From Bacillota bacterium (GTDB taxonomy: Bacteria > Bacillota > Clostridia > Christensenellales > SZUA-584), in contig JAEWTW010000045.1 in the NCBI GenBank assembly GCA_023397655.1, positions 7,643 to 71,642 of the forward strand: 64,000 nt of DNA, given 5' to 3'. The stretch's first letter is position 1; each line of letters opens with the position of its first letter. The position numbers and the translations under genes are program-made. The notes below the pieces were generated by a model. The model saw only the letters and a program-made list of their open reading frames with translations, was not told where the DNA came from and made no database searches. Below, in pieces: positions 24,032-32,395 of this stretch.

Positions 24032-24715
24032 TTATTTCATCATTTCTGATAAAACTCTGGTTGCAAGCTTAACCTCCATGTTGCCCAGTATGGCAGCCGC
24101 TTTGTCGCTGGGAATCATCATCAACACCGACACCATATCATCCACCGTGTTGAGACCGGATATCGCTGTAGCCGCCACAATCGGGTCCATCGCTTCAAAT
24201 ATCTTTGCGGTGGCTGCCATGTCGTCCTGCGCCTGCTGCGCCTCCTGTATGCTGGACTCCTTGCTTGTTACCGCTTCTTCCCTCGCTGTCAGCGCCGTTT
24301 CCTTTTCTGCCAGCGCCGTTTCATTGTCCTCCAGCGCTGTTTCGCGCTCCTTAAGCTTTTCGGTCTTACTCTTCAGCGCGGCGGTCTGTTCTGCCAGCTG
24401 AGCGGCCTGTGCATCCAGCTCGCTTTGCCGCTGCTCAATCTGCTCCGCATCCATGGCGGCGGTCTCTCCGTCTGTCTCAGCCTGCTGTGTCTGCAGCGCG
24501 TCCGCCAGTTGCTGCCGTATACCGCCCAGATTGAAATAAATTAATGCCGTTGCCGATATCATGATCACAATCAGGAAAACTGCGACCACACCGCCGGCCG
24601 AAACTTTGCTCTTGGGCTTGGCAGCTTTATCGGATGGCTTGGCCGCCGGTACCGGTTTTCCTGCCGTCGCCGCCGCAGGCACTGTATTCTTTTTGGCTTC
24701 CAGTTTTTCTGCCAT
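24032..24715 (-). CDS. MotE/YlxF-like flagellar protein
   Basis: 227 aa. A Lys/Ala-rich start precedes one membrane segment (about residues 45-67), then a long coiled coil of Glu/Ala/Lys heptads with repeated LxxxExAL units (about 75-160). The C-terminal 65 residues resemble the MgtE N-domain fold (AKIFEAMDPIVAATAISGL, LMMIPSDKAAAILGNM). This is the architecture of MotE/YlxF, a protein between fliJ and fliK in many Firmicutes. Its role in stator or export function is inferred from place. Confidence 0.85.
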   Translation of the reverse strand: MAEKLEAKKNTVPAAATAGKPVPAAKPSDKAAKPKSKVSAGGVVAVFLIVIMISATALIYFNLGGIRQQLADALQTQQAETDGETAAMDAEQIEQRQSELDAQAAQLAEQTAALKSKTEKLKERETALEDNETALAEKETALTAREEAVTSKESSIQEAQQAQDDMAATAKIFEAMDPIVAATAISGLNTVDDMVSVLMMIPSDKAAAILGNMEVKLATRVLSEMMK

Positions 24716-24724
24716 ATCTGTTCC

Positions 24725-25165
24725 TTAGGATACGGTCACGTTATACGAGACCAGATCATCCACAAATTTGTTATGCTGTTTCTTTACGTTTTCCTGATAC
24801 TCGGCATACTGCGACTCGCGCAGCTTGTCCAGCAGCTTGATCTCCTTGCGCGTGTGAACCAGCTTTTGCATGCGCTGTTCCCGCTCGCGCTCCAGGCGAA
24901 CTATCTCCGCCTGCACTGTGGCCATTGAAGCCTTCAGACTGTCAAAGAACTGGCCGTAATCCTTGATGCACGGCGCCGTTACCCCTTTGGATACCGCCGT
25001 ACAGTACTCGCCGCTTGCCTTTTCAAAATCCGCGTTCAGCTGCTCCAGCTCCTGATGCCGTCTCATCAGCTCGGCTTCAATGTTCTTCAGCTCCAGCTTC
25101 TGCTGCTTTTCAATACTCAGCTGCATGTCGTACCAGGACTGCAGTGTAAATACAAACTTTTTCAT
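24725..25165 (-). CDS. fliJ: Flagellar export chaperone FliJ
   Basis: 146 aa, almost wholly alpha-helical coiled coil with many Glu, Gln and Lys residues, beginning MKKFVFTLQSWYDMQLSIE. FliJ forms the central stalk of the FliI ATPase ring and couples it to FlhA. Its ATG overlaps the fliI stop codon by 4 bases. Confidence 0.88.
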   Translation of the reverse strand: MKKFVFTLQSWYDMQLSIEKQQKLELKNIEAELMRRHQELEQLNADFEKASGEYCTAVSKGVTAPCIKDYGQFFDSLKASMATVQAEIVRLEREREQRMQKLVHTRKEIKLLDKLRESQYAEYQENVKKQHNKFVDDLVSYNVTVS

Positions 25166-26490
25166 GCGCTTCGCCTGTCATATATCTGCGAGACCAGCTC
25201 CATCGTATCCTCAAACGTAAACCGTTCATCCACCTGCTGCTTGAGGAGCATGTTGATATGCTCTATCTGGTCGATCGCCTCGTCGATCTTCTTATTTGTT
25301 CCCGCCTTATATGCCCCGATCGATATCAGGTCCTGCGCGTCCCGGTAAGTGGACATCACCGTCCGGATATACGCAGTCATCGGAAGGTACTCCCGGGGCA
25401 TCACGTCCGGCATCAGGCGGCTGACGCTCTGCAGCACGTCGATAGCCGGGTAATGGTTACTGTTCGCCATCTTGCGCGAGAGCACGATATGTCCGTCCAG
25501 TATGCCGCGCACCGTGTCCGCGATGGGTTCGTCCATGTCGTCGCCCTCCACCAGCACCGTATACAGCCCGGTGATGGAGCCTTTGCTGCACATGCCCGCT
25601 CGCTCCAGCAGCCGCGGCATGATCGCGTACACTGAGGGCGTAAACCCTCTCGATACCGGCGGTTCTCCAATCGCCATGCCGATTTCGCGCTGCGCCATTG
25701 CAAAACGCGTCAGCGAGTCCATCATCAGCATCACGTTAAGCCCCTGATCGCGGAAGTATTCCGCCATTGCCGTGCCCACCATCGCAGACTTGAGCCGCAC
25801 CAGCGCAGGCTGGTCCGACGTCGCCACGATCAGCACCGAACGCTTTAAGCCCTCTTCCTGCAGATCCTTTTCCAAAAAGTCCTTGACCTCACGGCCTCTT
25901 TCGCCGATCAGTACGATCACGTTGATATCCGCCGAGGTGTTCCGGGCGATCATGCCCAGCAGCGTGCTCTTGCCCACGCCGCTGCCAGCGAATATGCCCA
26001 CCCTTTGTCCCTTGCCCAGTGTCAGCAGCGAATCGACGGCTTTAACGCCCATTGAAAGCTGCTCAGTGATGCGGCGGCGTTCCATCGGATTGGGCGGACT
26101 GTTCATGATGGGATAGGTGGCCTCCGCTTTCACCGGCCCCAGCCCGTCCATTGGGTTTCCCAGCCCATCCAGCACCCGGCCGCAGAATTCGCGGCCCACC
26201 GGCACGCTGAGCGACCGGTTATCGGAAACAACGTAGCTGTTGGGACCCACACCGGAAAGCTCTCCGAAAGGCATCAGCAGCACCTTTTTTTCCTTGAAGC
26301 CCACCACCTCGGACAGAATAAACTTATCCTTGCTGTCCGTATATATGCGGCATATGTCTCCCAGCTTGCATCCGAGACCCACCGCCTCCACCGTCAGGCC
26401 GTAAACCTGACTGACGCGGCCGCCATATTCAAAAAACTCTTTGTCCTTGAGCGCATTCCGGAAACGCTCGGCGCTTTCAAAACCGGCCAT
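25162..26490 (-). CDS. fliI: Flagellum-specific ATPase FliI
   Basis: 442 aa. The Walker A motif is GIFAGSGVGKSTLLG (about residues 165-180), Walker B is in VMLMMDSLTRFAMAQRE, and the ATP-synthase beta signature PAIDVLQSVSRLMPDV is present. It forms a hexamer under the export gate and unloads export substrates. It starts one base after fliH and is coupled to fliJ. Confidence 0.97.
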   Translation of the reverse strand: MAGFESAERFRNALKDKEFFEYGGRVSQVYGLTVEAVGLGCKLGDICRIYTDSKDKFILSEVVGFKEKKVLLMPFGELSGVGPNSYVVSDNRSLSVPVGREFCGRVLDGLGNPMDGLGPVKAEATYPIMNSPPNPMERRRITEQLSMGVKAVDSLLTLGKGQRVGIFAGSGVGKSTLLGMIARNTSADINVIVLIGERGREVKDFLEKDLQEEGLKRSVLIVATSDQPALVRLKSAMVGTAMAEYFRDQGLNVMLMMDSLTRFAMAQREIGMAIGEPPVSRGFTPSVYAIMPRLLERAGMCSKGSITGLYTVLVEGDDMDEPIADTVRGILDGHIVLSRKMANSNHYPAIDVLQSVSRLMPDVMPREYLPMTAYIRTVMSTYRDAQDLISIGAYKAGTNKKIDEAIDQIEHINMLLKQQVDERFTFEDTMELVSQIYDRRSA

Positions 26491-26491
26491 G

Positions 26492-27235
26492 CTATTCCAC
26501 CTGCTCCTTCAGATACTGCCGAGTCTTATCGAGCTGCATCGCGATTCCCGCGTTGATGACCTCGTCGTTTGACTCGATCACGAGTCCGCCCGGTTCCAGC
26601 GACGGATCGCATACCACCTCGAAATCGCCGCAGTCCGTTCCTTCACGCAGCCACTGTCCGCCGTCTCTGAAGTACTTTTCGAACTCTCCCCGGCCCACGC
26701 GCAGCATGAAATCGTCCGACTGTTTTAATTCCATAACTGCCTTTTTGGCAATCTCCATATAGACTTTATCGTCTTTTTGTAATTGTATGTTAATTATTTT
26801 TTCCGCTATGTCCATGGCCAGCGGCAGCACGCTCTCCTGAAGCTGATCGTACAATTCGTCTCGGTATTGTGCCGTTTGCTCAATCATCGCCCGGGCTTCC
26901 TCATTTTGAGCCGCTATTTTTCTGGCGATTTCATCGGCTGCATCCGCCACTCCCGCATCGCAGCCCTGCTGCCGTGCTTCGTTCTTTATCTCTTCCGCAC
27001 GCGCCGCTGCCGCCTGTAAAATCTGCTGCGCCTTGGCCTGCGCGCTGTGCATCAGTTCGCGCGCCTTGTCTCGCACCGGCTGCGGTATCTGGGTGTCGCT
27101 TTCAAGCAGCGCGGCATCGCCCAGCGGAATCTCGGATGAGTCGCCTGACTCCTTCCTGGTTTCCTTGTGTGTGATCACGATAAACGACCGATTTTGATTC
27201 ATGTTATCAACGAGCGTTTTATCGATTTTAAACAA
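26492..27235 (-). CDS. fliH: Flagellar assembly protein FliH
   Basis: 247 aa if started at the TTG at 27235, which overlaps the fliG stop by 8 bases and has GGAGG 9 bases upstream; the ATG at 27286 lies deeper within fliG with no such site. A Gln/Ala/Glu coiled coil (about residues 50-125) leads to the FliH/YscL domain (about 130-240; LAMDIAEKIINIQLQKD, VCDPSLEPGGLVIES). FliH dimers hold FliI inactive and link it to FliN/FliY. Confidence 0.9.
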   Translation of the reverse strand: MFKIDKTLVDNMNQNRSFIVITHKETRKESGDSSEIPLGDAALLESDTQIPQPVRDKARELMHSAQAKAQQILQAAAARAEEIKNEARQQGCDAGVADAADEIARKIAAQNEEARAMIEQTAQYRDELYDQLQESVLPLAMDIAEKIINIQLQKDDKVYMEIAKKAVMELKQSDDFMLRVGRGEFEKYFRDGGQWLREGTDCGDFEVVCDPSLEPGGLVIESNDEVINAGIAMQLDKTRQYLKEQVE

Positions 27236-28235
27236 TGAGTTCGTCCTCCGAGCCGCGGGATATAATGATCTCTCCGGCATCATCAAGCTGCCGTATCACG
27301 TTGACGATCTTCTGCTGCGCCTCCTCCACGTCTCTGACGCGGATGGGACCCATGAACTCCATGTCTTCCTTGATCATTTCCTGGAGACGGTTGGAGATGT
27401 TGCCAAATATCACGTTGGACACCTCTGCGGATGAGCCCTTGAGCGCCACAGCCAGATCGCGGTTGTCGATCTCCTTCAGCACCCGCTGTACAGCCTGGTT
27501 TCCAAGCTTTACAATGTCCTCGAACACGAACATGCGCTTGCGGATTTCCTCCACCAGCTCCGCATCCGCCTCTTCCAGCGACTCCAGCAGATGCCGCTCC
27601 GTACCGCGGTCTACACTGTTCAGTATGTTGACGAGGATGTCGATGCCGCCCGCTGAGGTCTGGTCGCCAAAGTTCATCGACGACAGCTTTTTCTCCAGCA
27701 CGCGTTCCGTTTCCTTAATATATTCGGGTGACGTGGACCCCATGTTGGCGATACGGGCAATCACGCTCGTCTGCTTGTCCAATGGCAGGTTGGCCAGTAT
27801 GTTGGCCGCATACTTGGGTTCAAGGTACGAGAGTATCAGCGCGATGGTCTGTGGGTGCTCGTTCTGCAAGAAGTTGAGCACCTGTGTGACGTCGGCTTTT
27901 CGTATGAAGTCAAACGGTTTCACACGCAACGACGAAGACAGCTTCATGATAAGATCGTTGGTGCGCTCTTCGCCGAATGCCTTCGCCAGTATCTCCCGCG
28001 CGTAATCGATGCCGCCCTCGGAGATGTATTTGCGCGCAATGCACATCTGAAAGAACTCGTCCACCACCGACTCCTTGGTCTCAGGCTCCACACGCCTCAT
28101 CGTGGTGATAGCCAGCGTCAGCTGCTCGATCTCCTCTTCCGACAGGTACTTATAGATTTTTGCCGCCCGCTCCTTGCCCATTGTGATCAGCAGTACGGCT
28201 GCTTTTTCTCTTGTCGATATTCTCTCGCGTGGCAT
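27228..28235 (-). CDS. fliG: Flagellar motor switch protein FliG
   Basis: 335 aa, full length. The N-terminal domain binds FliF, the middle domain has the EHPQTIALILSYL motif, and the C-terminal domain holds the charged torque helix (DRGTERHLLESLEEADAELVEEIRKRMFVFEDIV). It makes the rotor part that contacts MotA. It follows fliF by 15 bases. Confidence 0.98.
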   Translation of the reverse strand: MPRERISTREKAAVLLITMGKERAAKIYKYLSEEEIEQLTLAITTMRRVEPETKESVVDEFFQMCIARKYISEGGIDYAREILAKAFGEERTNDLIMKLSSSLRVKPFDFIRKADVTQVLNFLQNEHPQTIALILSYLEPKYAANILANLPLDKQTSVIARIANMGSTSPEYIKETERVLEKKLSSMNFGDQTSAGGIDILVNILNSVDRGTERHLLESLEEADAELVEEIRKRMFVFEDIVKLGNQAVQRVLKEIDNRDLAVALKGSSAEVSNVIFGNISNRLQEMIKEDMEFMGPIRVRDVEEAQQKIVNVIRQLDDAGEIIISRGSEDELIV

Positions 28236-28250
28236 AGCATTCTCTCCGTG

Positions 28251-29831
28251 TTATTCCTCGTTGAGCCAGTTGCGCAGCAGGTTTGCTACCGACTCAGGGT
28301 TTTTGCCGATGTAGTCTTCCAGTATCGACATCTTGTTGTCCGCCGATTCCAGATCGTCCAGATTCACGTCCTCGCCATCCTGCACAGGCAAGGCGCCCGG
28401 TATGATAACTTCATCGGCTATGTATTCCAGCCCGCCTTGCGGCGCTTTATTCTTGCGGAACATGCGAACGATCATGAAAAGTATGATCAGCACCACCAGC
28501 CCCGTTACAGCCATGATCACCAGCCGCATCGTGGCCGCGTTCTGAGCGCTTCTGAGCATCTCCTGCTGCAGCTCCATCGCATTTGCCACTTCGTCGCTCT
28601 GCGCCGCTTCCTGGAAGGGCAGCATCTGGACGGTAACGCGGTCCTCCGGCACGCCGATGGCCGTCGCCACCAGAGTGACAGCCTCCGCGGTGTAATCTTC
28701 TGCAGCGTTGCTGTTGATCACCACGGATACAGACAGGTCCTCGATCTTGCCTTTGGCTTCTTCAATTTGTGTCTTGGTCTGATTGAGCTCGTAGTTGGCC
28801 TCGCGCGATATATTATAGTAGGCGGAATCGCCTTCGCCCTCCAGCGCAGCCAGATACTCGGAAGCTGTTCCGTTCGCATCAAGGCCCGCCACACTGCCGC
28901 TCTGACCATCCTGATCGCTGCTGATTGCCTCGATCAGCTCCTTCATGCTCACGGTGAGGCCTTCCGTGCCCTCAACCGGCGGCTCAAATTTTACCGATTC
29001 CGTCACCTTATTATCAAAGTTGAGCTTGACATTGACCTCGGCCAGCACATTTTCCGCACCGAACACCGGGCTCAGCAGATTGATGACCTGATTTTGCAGT
29101 TGCTGCTGCACGCTGGATTGCAGTCCCATCTGTGTATCCACGCTGGACGCGACAGAATCACCGCCCGCTTTATAAAGGTTCATCTGCGAATCCACAATGC
29201 GGATATCTTCTACGCTCATTCCGGATATGCTGTTGGAAACCAGCTCGGCAATGGCCTCAACTTCGCCACTGTCCAGCTTCTGCCCGTTTTTGAGCGTCAG
29301 CATCACGGACGCTGTGGCCGGTTTTTTGTTGTCAGAAAGCACGTATGAGCTGTCCTCACCCAGGTCGATATTGACCACCGAGTCGTCGACCTTGCTCATT
29401 TTGTTGATAGTTTGGCGCAGATTCTCCTGAAGCTGAAACTGGTAATACACCTGCTTTTCCATCTCAGTAACACCAAGCCCCGAAGCGTTCTGGAAAATAT
29501 CATAGCTGATACCGCTGCCCGGATACCCTTGAGCTGCCAGCTGCATGCGCACGGCATCCGCCTGGTCTTCCGCCACCAGAATGGTATCATTCCCCTGCGC
29601 TTTGGCGTCCACGCCCATCTCCGTCAGGGTCGACATTATCTCACCCGCGTCAGATGGCTCCATGCCGCTGTAAAGCACCGTATAGTTTGTTTGGTTCAGA
29701 AAAACAGAAACTGCAATAATGATAACGATGATAATAACGGCCAGCACGATGATACGTGTCTTTTGGCCTTTACTCATTTTTTTGAAAGATTCCAGAATCT
29801 TGGACGGTAGCTTCGTCAGCGCGTTTGCCAT
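28251..29831 (-). CDS. fliF: Flagellar MS-ring protein FliF
   Basis: 526 aa. Membrane segments lie at about residues 25-44 and 435-458. The YscJ/FliF ring-building domain (about 45-220; YTVLYSGMEPSDAGEIM, YDIFQNASGLGVTEMEK) is followed by the FliF C-terminal domain. The cytoplasmic tail (NPESVANLLRNWLNEE) binds FliG. It is the first gene of its block and is divergent from flagellin. Confidence 0.97.
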   Translation of the reverse strand: MANALTKLPSKILESFKKMSKGQKTRIIVLAVIIIVIIIAVSVFLNQTNYTVLYSGMEPSDAGEIMSTLTEMGVDAKAQGNDTILVAEDQADAVRMQLAAQGYPGSGISYDIFQNASGLGVTEMEKQVYYQFQLQENLRQTINKMSKVDDSVVNIDLGEDSSYVLSDNKKPATASVMLTLKNGQKLDSGEVEAIAELVSNSISGMSVEDIRIVDSQMNLYKAGGDSVASSVDTQMGLQSSVQQQLQNQVINLLSPVFGAENVLAEVNVKLNFDNKVTESVKFEPPVEGTEGLTVSMKELIEAISSDQDGQSGSVAGLDANGTASEYLAALEGEGDSAYYNISREANYELNQTKTQIEEAKGKIEDLSVSVVINSNAAEDYTAEAVTLVATAIGVPEDRVTVQMLPFQEAAQSDEVANAMELQQEMLRSAQNAATMRLVIMAVTGLVVLIILFMIVRMFRKNKAPQGGLEYIADEVIIPGALPVQDGEDVNLDDLESADNKMSILEDYIGKNPESVANLLRNWLNEE

Positions 29832-29901
29832 AATACATCCCTACAATATATTATTTCAGTTCATATATTTACTTATCTCTATATGAGAGAGTCCGACTTA
29901 T

Positions 29902-29930
29902 TAATAAACAAAAAAAGCGGGCTGAATCAA
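29902..29930 (-). promoter_or_regulatory. Possible sigma-A promoter for the fliF operon
   Basis: On the minus strand TTGATT (29930-29925) is followed after 17 bases by TTATTA (29907-29902). It is the best vegetative-type match between fliF and flagellin but only moderate. Confidence 0.4.
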
Positions 29931-29947
29931 TTTTTTGAATTTTCCGT

Positions 29948-29974
29948 TAAAGTCTCAGTTTTTTGTGCCGATAT
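29948..29974 (+). promoter_or_regulatory. Consensus sigma-D promoter for flagellin
   Basis: TAAA (29948-29951), exactly 15 bases, then GCCGATAT (29967-29974): all 12 consensus positions match. The transcript would start near 29981, giving a leader of about 105 bases. Confidence 0.92.
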
Positions 29975-29994
29975 GTATGGTGTAAGGTTCAAAA

Positions 29995-30078
29995 GCCCCG
30001 CAAACAAGGCGCCAATAAGCCGGGGCAAATGGATCAAGCAAATAGCAAGGATGCTAAATAAAAAAATTCATGGAGGAA
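29995..30078 (+). promoter_or_regulatory. Flagellin mRNA leader with CsrA-type binding motifs
   Basis: A hairpin (GCCCCG 29995-30000 with CGGGGC 30021-30026) is followed by three GGA motifs: ATGGATC near 30031, AAGGAT (30047-30052) displayed as a six-base loop on a TAGC/GCTA stem, and ATGGAGG overlapping the ribosome-binding site (30070-30076). In B. subtilis CsrA binds two such sites in the hag leader, one on the Shine-Dalgarno. csrA and fliW lie 2 kb away. Confidence 0.65.
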
Positions 30079-30086
30079 AATAACTT

Positions 30087-31202
30087 ATGCGTATTAACAA
30101 CAACTTGATGGCGATGAACACTCACCGCCAGTACTCGATCAACAACAACAATGCGGCGAAATCGACTGAGAAACTGAGCTCGGGCTCTCGCATCAACCGC
30201 GCGGGCGACGATGCTGCCGGTCTGGCGATTTCCGAAAAGATGAGAGCGCAGATCCGCGGCCTCGACATGGCTTCCAAAAACAGCAACGATGCGATTTCGC
30301 TGGTACAGACGGCTGAAGGCGCGCTGACCGAGACCCACTCCATACTGCAGCGTATGCGCGAGCTGGCCACGCAGTCAGCTTCGGACACCAACGATGACGG
30401 CGTTGACCGTGCGGCGTTGGATGCAGAATTCCAGCAGCTGAAACTGGAAATCGACGACATCGCCAGCAAAACGGCGTTCAACGGTAAGAAGCTGTTGGAC
30501 GGCACCTTTGGCTCAAACGCTACAGTGGATGCTGGCAGTGATATCCAGGCTGGTTTGCAGGGTGTTACAAAAATCTCTCTTGAGGGCTTCGCAGCGGGCG
30601 CCCATTCGATCGTGTTTGATCTTCCCGGCGCAACGGGTACTGACTATACGGCGACATTGGGTACCACAACGATCAGCTTTGCGCAGCCAGCAGCAGGCGG
30701 CGGCAGCTTTACCCTCGATTTTGGCGGTGGCCAGGTCGTTAGCATCGAAATGGGCTCGCATGCCGCTGACGCCTTCGATGGAGATAACCTTGACTTCACA
30801 GTCGCGGGCAACTCCGCCAAGATTCAGACGGGCGCCAACGAAGGCGACAGCCTGTCTATCAGCATCGATAGCATGAAGGCTGCTGACTTGGGTCTGGGCG
30901 CCAGCGCCATCGGCAGTCAGGCGAATGCGGAAGCAGCCATCACATCGGTCAACACCGCGATCAACACGGTTTCCACACAGCGCGCCACATTGGGTGCCAC
31001 GCAGAACCGGCTTGACCACAAGATCAACAACCTGGATACTTCATCCGAGAACCTGCAGGCTGCCGAGAGCCGCATCCGCGACCTCGACATGGCAAAAGAG
31101 ATGACGACCTTCACGAAGAACAACATCCTGACGCAGGCTGCTACGGCCATGTTGGCTCAGGCCAACCAGGCTCCGCAGAACGTCCTGTCGCTCCTCAGGT
31201 AA
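30087..31202 (+). CDS. fliC: Flagellin
   Basis: 371 aa. The conserved N-terminal D0/D1 domain (MRINNNLMAMNTHRQY, LSSGSRINRAGDDAAGLAI) and C-terminal D1/D0 domain (ATLGATQNRLDHKINNLD, ending NVLSLLR) flank a variable central domain (about residues 145-275) rich in Gly, Ala and Thr. It is the filament subunit, exported by the flagellar secretion system with FliS and FliW as partners. GGAGG is 10 bases before the ATG. It is the only flagellar gene on the plus strand in this cluster and has its own promoter and terminator. Confidence 0.98.
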   Translation: MRINNNLMAMNTHRQYSINNNNAAKSTEKLSSGSRINRAGDDAAGLAISEKMRAQIRGLDMASKNSNDAISLVQTAEGALTETHSILQRMRELATQSASDTNDDGVDRAALDAEFQQLKLEIDDIASKTAFNGKKLLDGTFGSNATVDAGSDIQAGLQGVTKISLEGFAAGAHSIVFDLPGATGTDYTATLGTTTISFAQPAAGGGSFTLDFGGGQVVSIEMGSHAADAFDGDNLDFTVAGNSAKIQTGANEGDSLSISIDSMKAADLGLGASAIGSQANAEAAITSVNTAINTVSTQRATLGATQNRLDHKINNLDTSSENLQAAESRIRDLDMAKEMTTFTKNNILTQAATAMLAQANQAPQNVLSLLR

Positions 31203-31250
31203 GAAAAACGCAACAGGTGTTCGCCCCTACCGAACGCCCGCGTTTATCAC

Positions 31251-31287
31251 AAAAAAAAGCTCCGGCCTTATGGGCCGGGCTTTTTTT
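31251..31287 (+). terminator. Terminator after flagellin
   Basis: A GC-rich stem (CCGGCC with GGCCGG, extended by GC pairs over a one-base bulge) is bordered by eight A residues and seven T residues, 50 bases past the stop codon. Confidence 0.92.
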
Positions 31288-31291
31288 ATTG

Positions 31292-31344
31292 GGCTTTAGC
31301 ACAATAAACCCCCAGTTTTACCGGGGGAATTAAAAGGCTTTAGC
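31292..31344 (+). repeat. Imperfect palindrome flanked by a 9-bp direct repeat
   Basis: The direct repeat GGCTTTAGC (31292-31300 and 31336-31344) flanks a hairpin at 31309-31327 (five C-G pairs, an A-C mismatch, then two pairs closing a TTT loop). Imperfect subterminal palindromes of this kind are typical of IS200/IS605-family ends. The same octamer GCTTTAGC recurs at 31415-31422. Confidence 0.6.
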
Positions 31345-31531
31345 TTACAGCAGTTAAGCGAAGCGAATGACAAAAAAATAGACTGTCAAAAGCAGTGCGC
31401 TCGAGAGAACTACTGCTTTAGCAGTCGTAGGGCAAGTAATGCGAATGGCGGACCATTCAGTGCGTCTTAAGACGCTGGCCTGTAATATGCCCTTTTACGG
31501 CTAGTGCATACCACCAGTTCAACTGGTGGTT
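31336..31531 (+). ncRNA. Candidate structured RNA or non-autonomous IS200/IS605-type element
   Basis: About 195 bases fold into many consistent helices when read on the plus strand: GACTG/CAGTC (31381-31385 with 31422-31426) enclosing GCAGT/ACTGC (31392-31396 with 31412-31416); GGGCA/TGCCC (31430-31434 with 31488-31492) closing a multiloop that holds GAATGG/CCATTC with a CGGA loop (31443-31458) and GCGTC-TTAA-GACGC (31462-31475); and a perfect 21-base palindrome at 31510-31530. No open reading frame explains it. It could be a transposase-less IS200/IS605 relic, or the omega-RNA/HEARO-type RNA associated with IscB, IsrB or TnpB. Strand and exact ends are uncertain. Confidence 0.5.
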
Positions 31532-31539
31532 TTGATTAC

Positions 31540-32120
31540 CGAAAACCTTTGATGAGCATTCAAATTGAAGATCAAGGCTTAATTTTCTAATGTAAGTCAG
31601 ACTCCTGTATATACACCTGATGTGCCGGTCTCTGAAATTGTATTATGCAGATGTCTCCTCTGCCCCAATCTGGTTTCTTTGCGTTGCAGCATGCTGCGGC
31701 ACAGATATCCTCGGCAGAGACCATCAACGAGCTTCCTGTAATGCCCCCTTCGTTCGTATGTGCCAATGCGGGTCCACGGCGTTCACACATGCTTTAATCC
31801 CGCCGCAACGATGGCTACAGCGTTCGCGCATGCCGTGACAGCGCTTCAGCGGAAGCTGACAACGTGCATGGCCTTCAGCCGTTACATACCTCCGTTTTCC
31901 GGCTCTTTGTATCTGATATCACCTTGCCGGATGCGTCGAACGAACGCATGAAACTGACCATTGTTTCCGTTCAAGCTTCAGCCATGTGCCCTCACGCCCG
32001 TTATACTTGCACCACACGCTGCCCTTACGCTGTGGTACAGAACCGCCAGCCTTCCCGGCAGTAGTGCTGACTGGCCGTGCAAGCCGCTTGCATTCCGCTG
32101 TCCTTACAACCTGAGCATCA
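31540..32120. other. Gene-free stretch, possibly decayed coding sequence
   Basis: About 580 bases without a supported gene. Minus-strand frames at 31587-31790 and 31919-32143 are open but lack ribosome-binding sites and recognisable domains. The first ends QVYIQESDLH just upstream of the palindromic element, which loosely resembles the C-terminal tail of IS605-type TnpB proteins; no zinc-finger or RuvC motif is visible. I regard it as intergenic or a decayed insertion. Confidence 0.35.
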
Positions 32121-32127
32121 AATAAAT

Positions 32128-32158
32128 AAGCCCTCCGGCGCAATATGCCGAAAGGCTT
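32128..32158 (-). terminator. Probable terminator after csrA
   Basis: An interrupted stem (AAGCC...CGGC with GCCG...GGCTT) lies 22 bases past the csrA stop codon. The tail on the minus strand is ATTTATTTG, a weak T run. Confidence 0.55.
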
Positions 32159-32179
32159 GAGTATTTTATCGTCTGCCGC

Positions 32180-32395
32180 TTACGGGCGGGTCGTGTTGAA
32201 TGTGATAGCGGGCGTATGAATCGCGGTCCTGTTAATATCGATCGTCTGCTCCAGCAGTTCCTTACGGTAAATACGCATCTCTTTGGGAGCCTGTATTCCG
32301 ATGCGAACCCTGTCCCCTTCAATAGCAAGGATCTCAATGGAAATATCCTGATTCAGCGCTATCCCTTCACCTGCTTTCCTGGACAGTACCAGCAT
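32180..32395 (-). CDS. csrA: Carbon storage regulator CsrA
   Basis: 71 aa. MLVLSRKAGEGIALNQDISIEILAIEGDRVRIGIQAPKE is the canonical CsrA sequence, with the C-terminal IYRKEL stretch that helps RNA contact. The homodimer binds GGA motifs and blocks translation, here probably of flagellin mRNA. GGAGG lies 8 bases before the ATG, inside the end of fliW (29-base overlap). Confidence 0.98.
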   Translation of the reverse strand: MLVLSRKAGEGIALNQDISIEILAIEGDRVRIGIQAPKEMRIYRKELLEQTIDINRTAIHTPAITFNTTRP

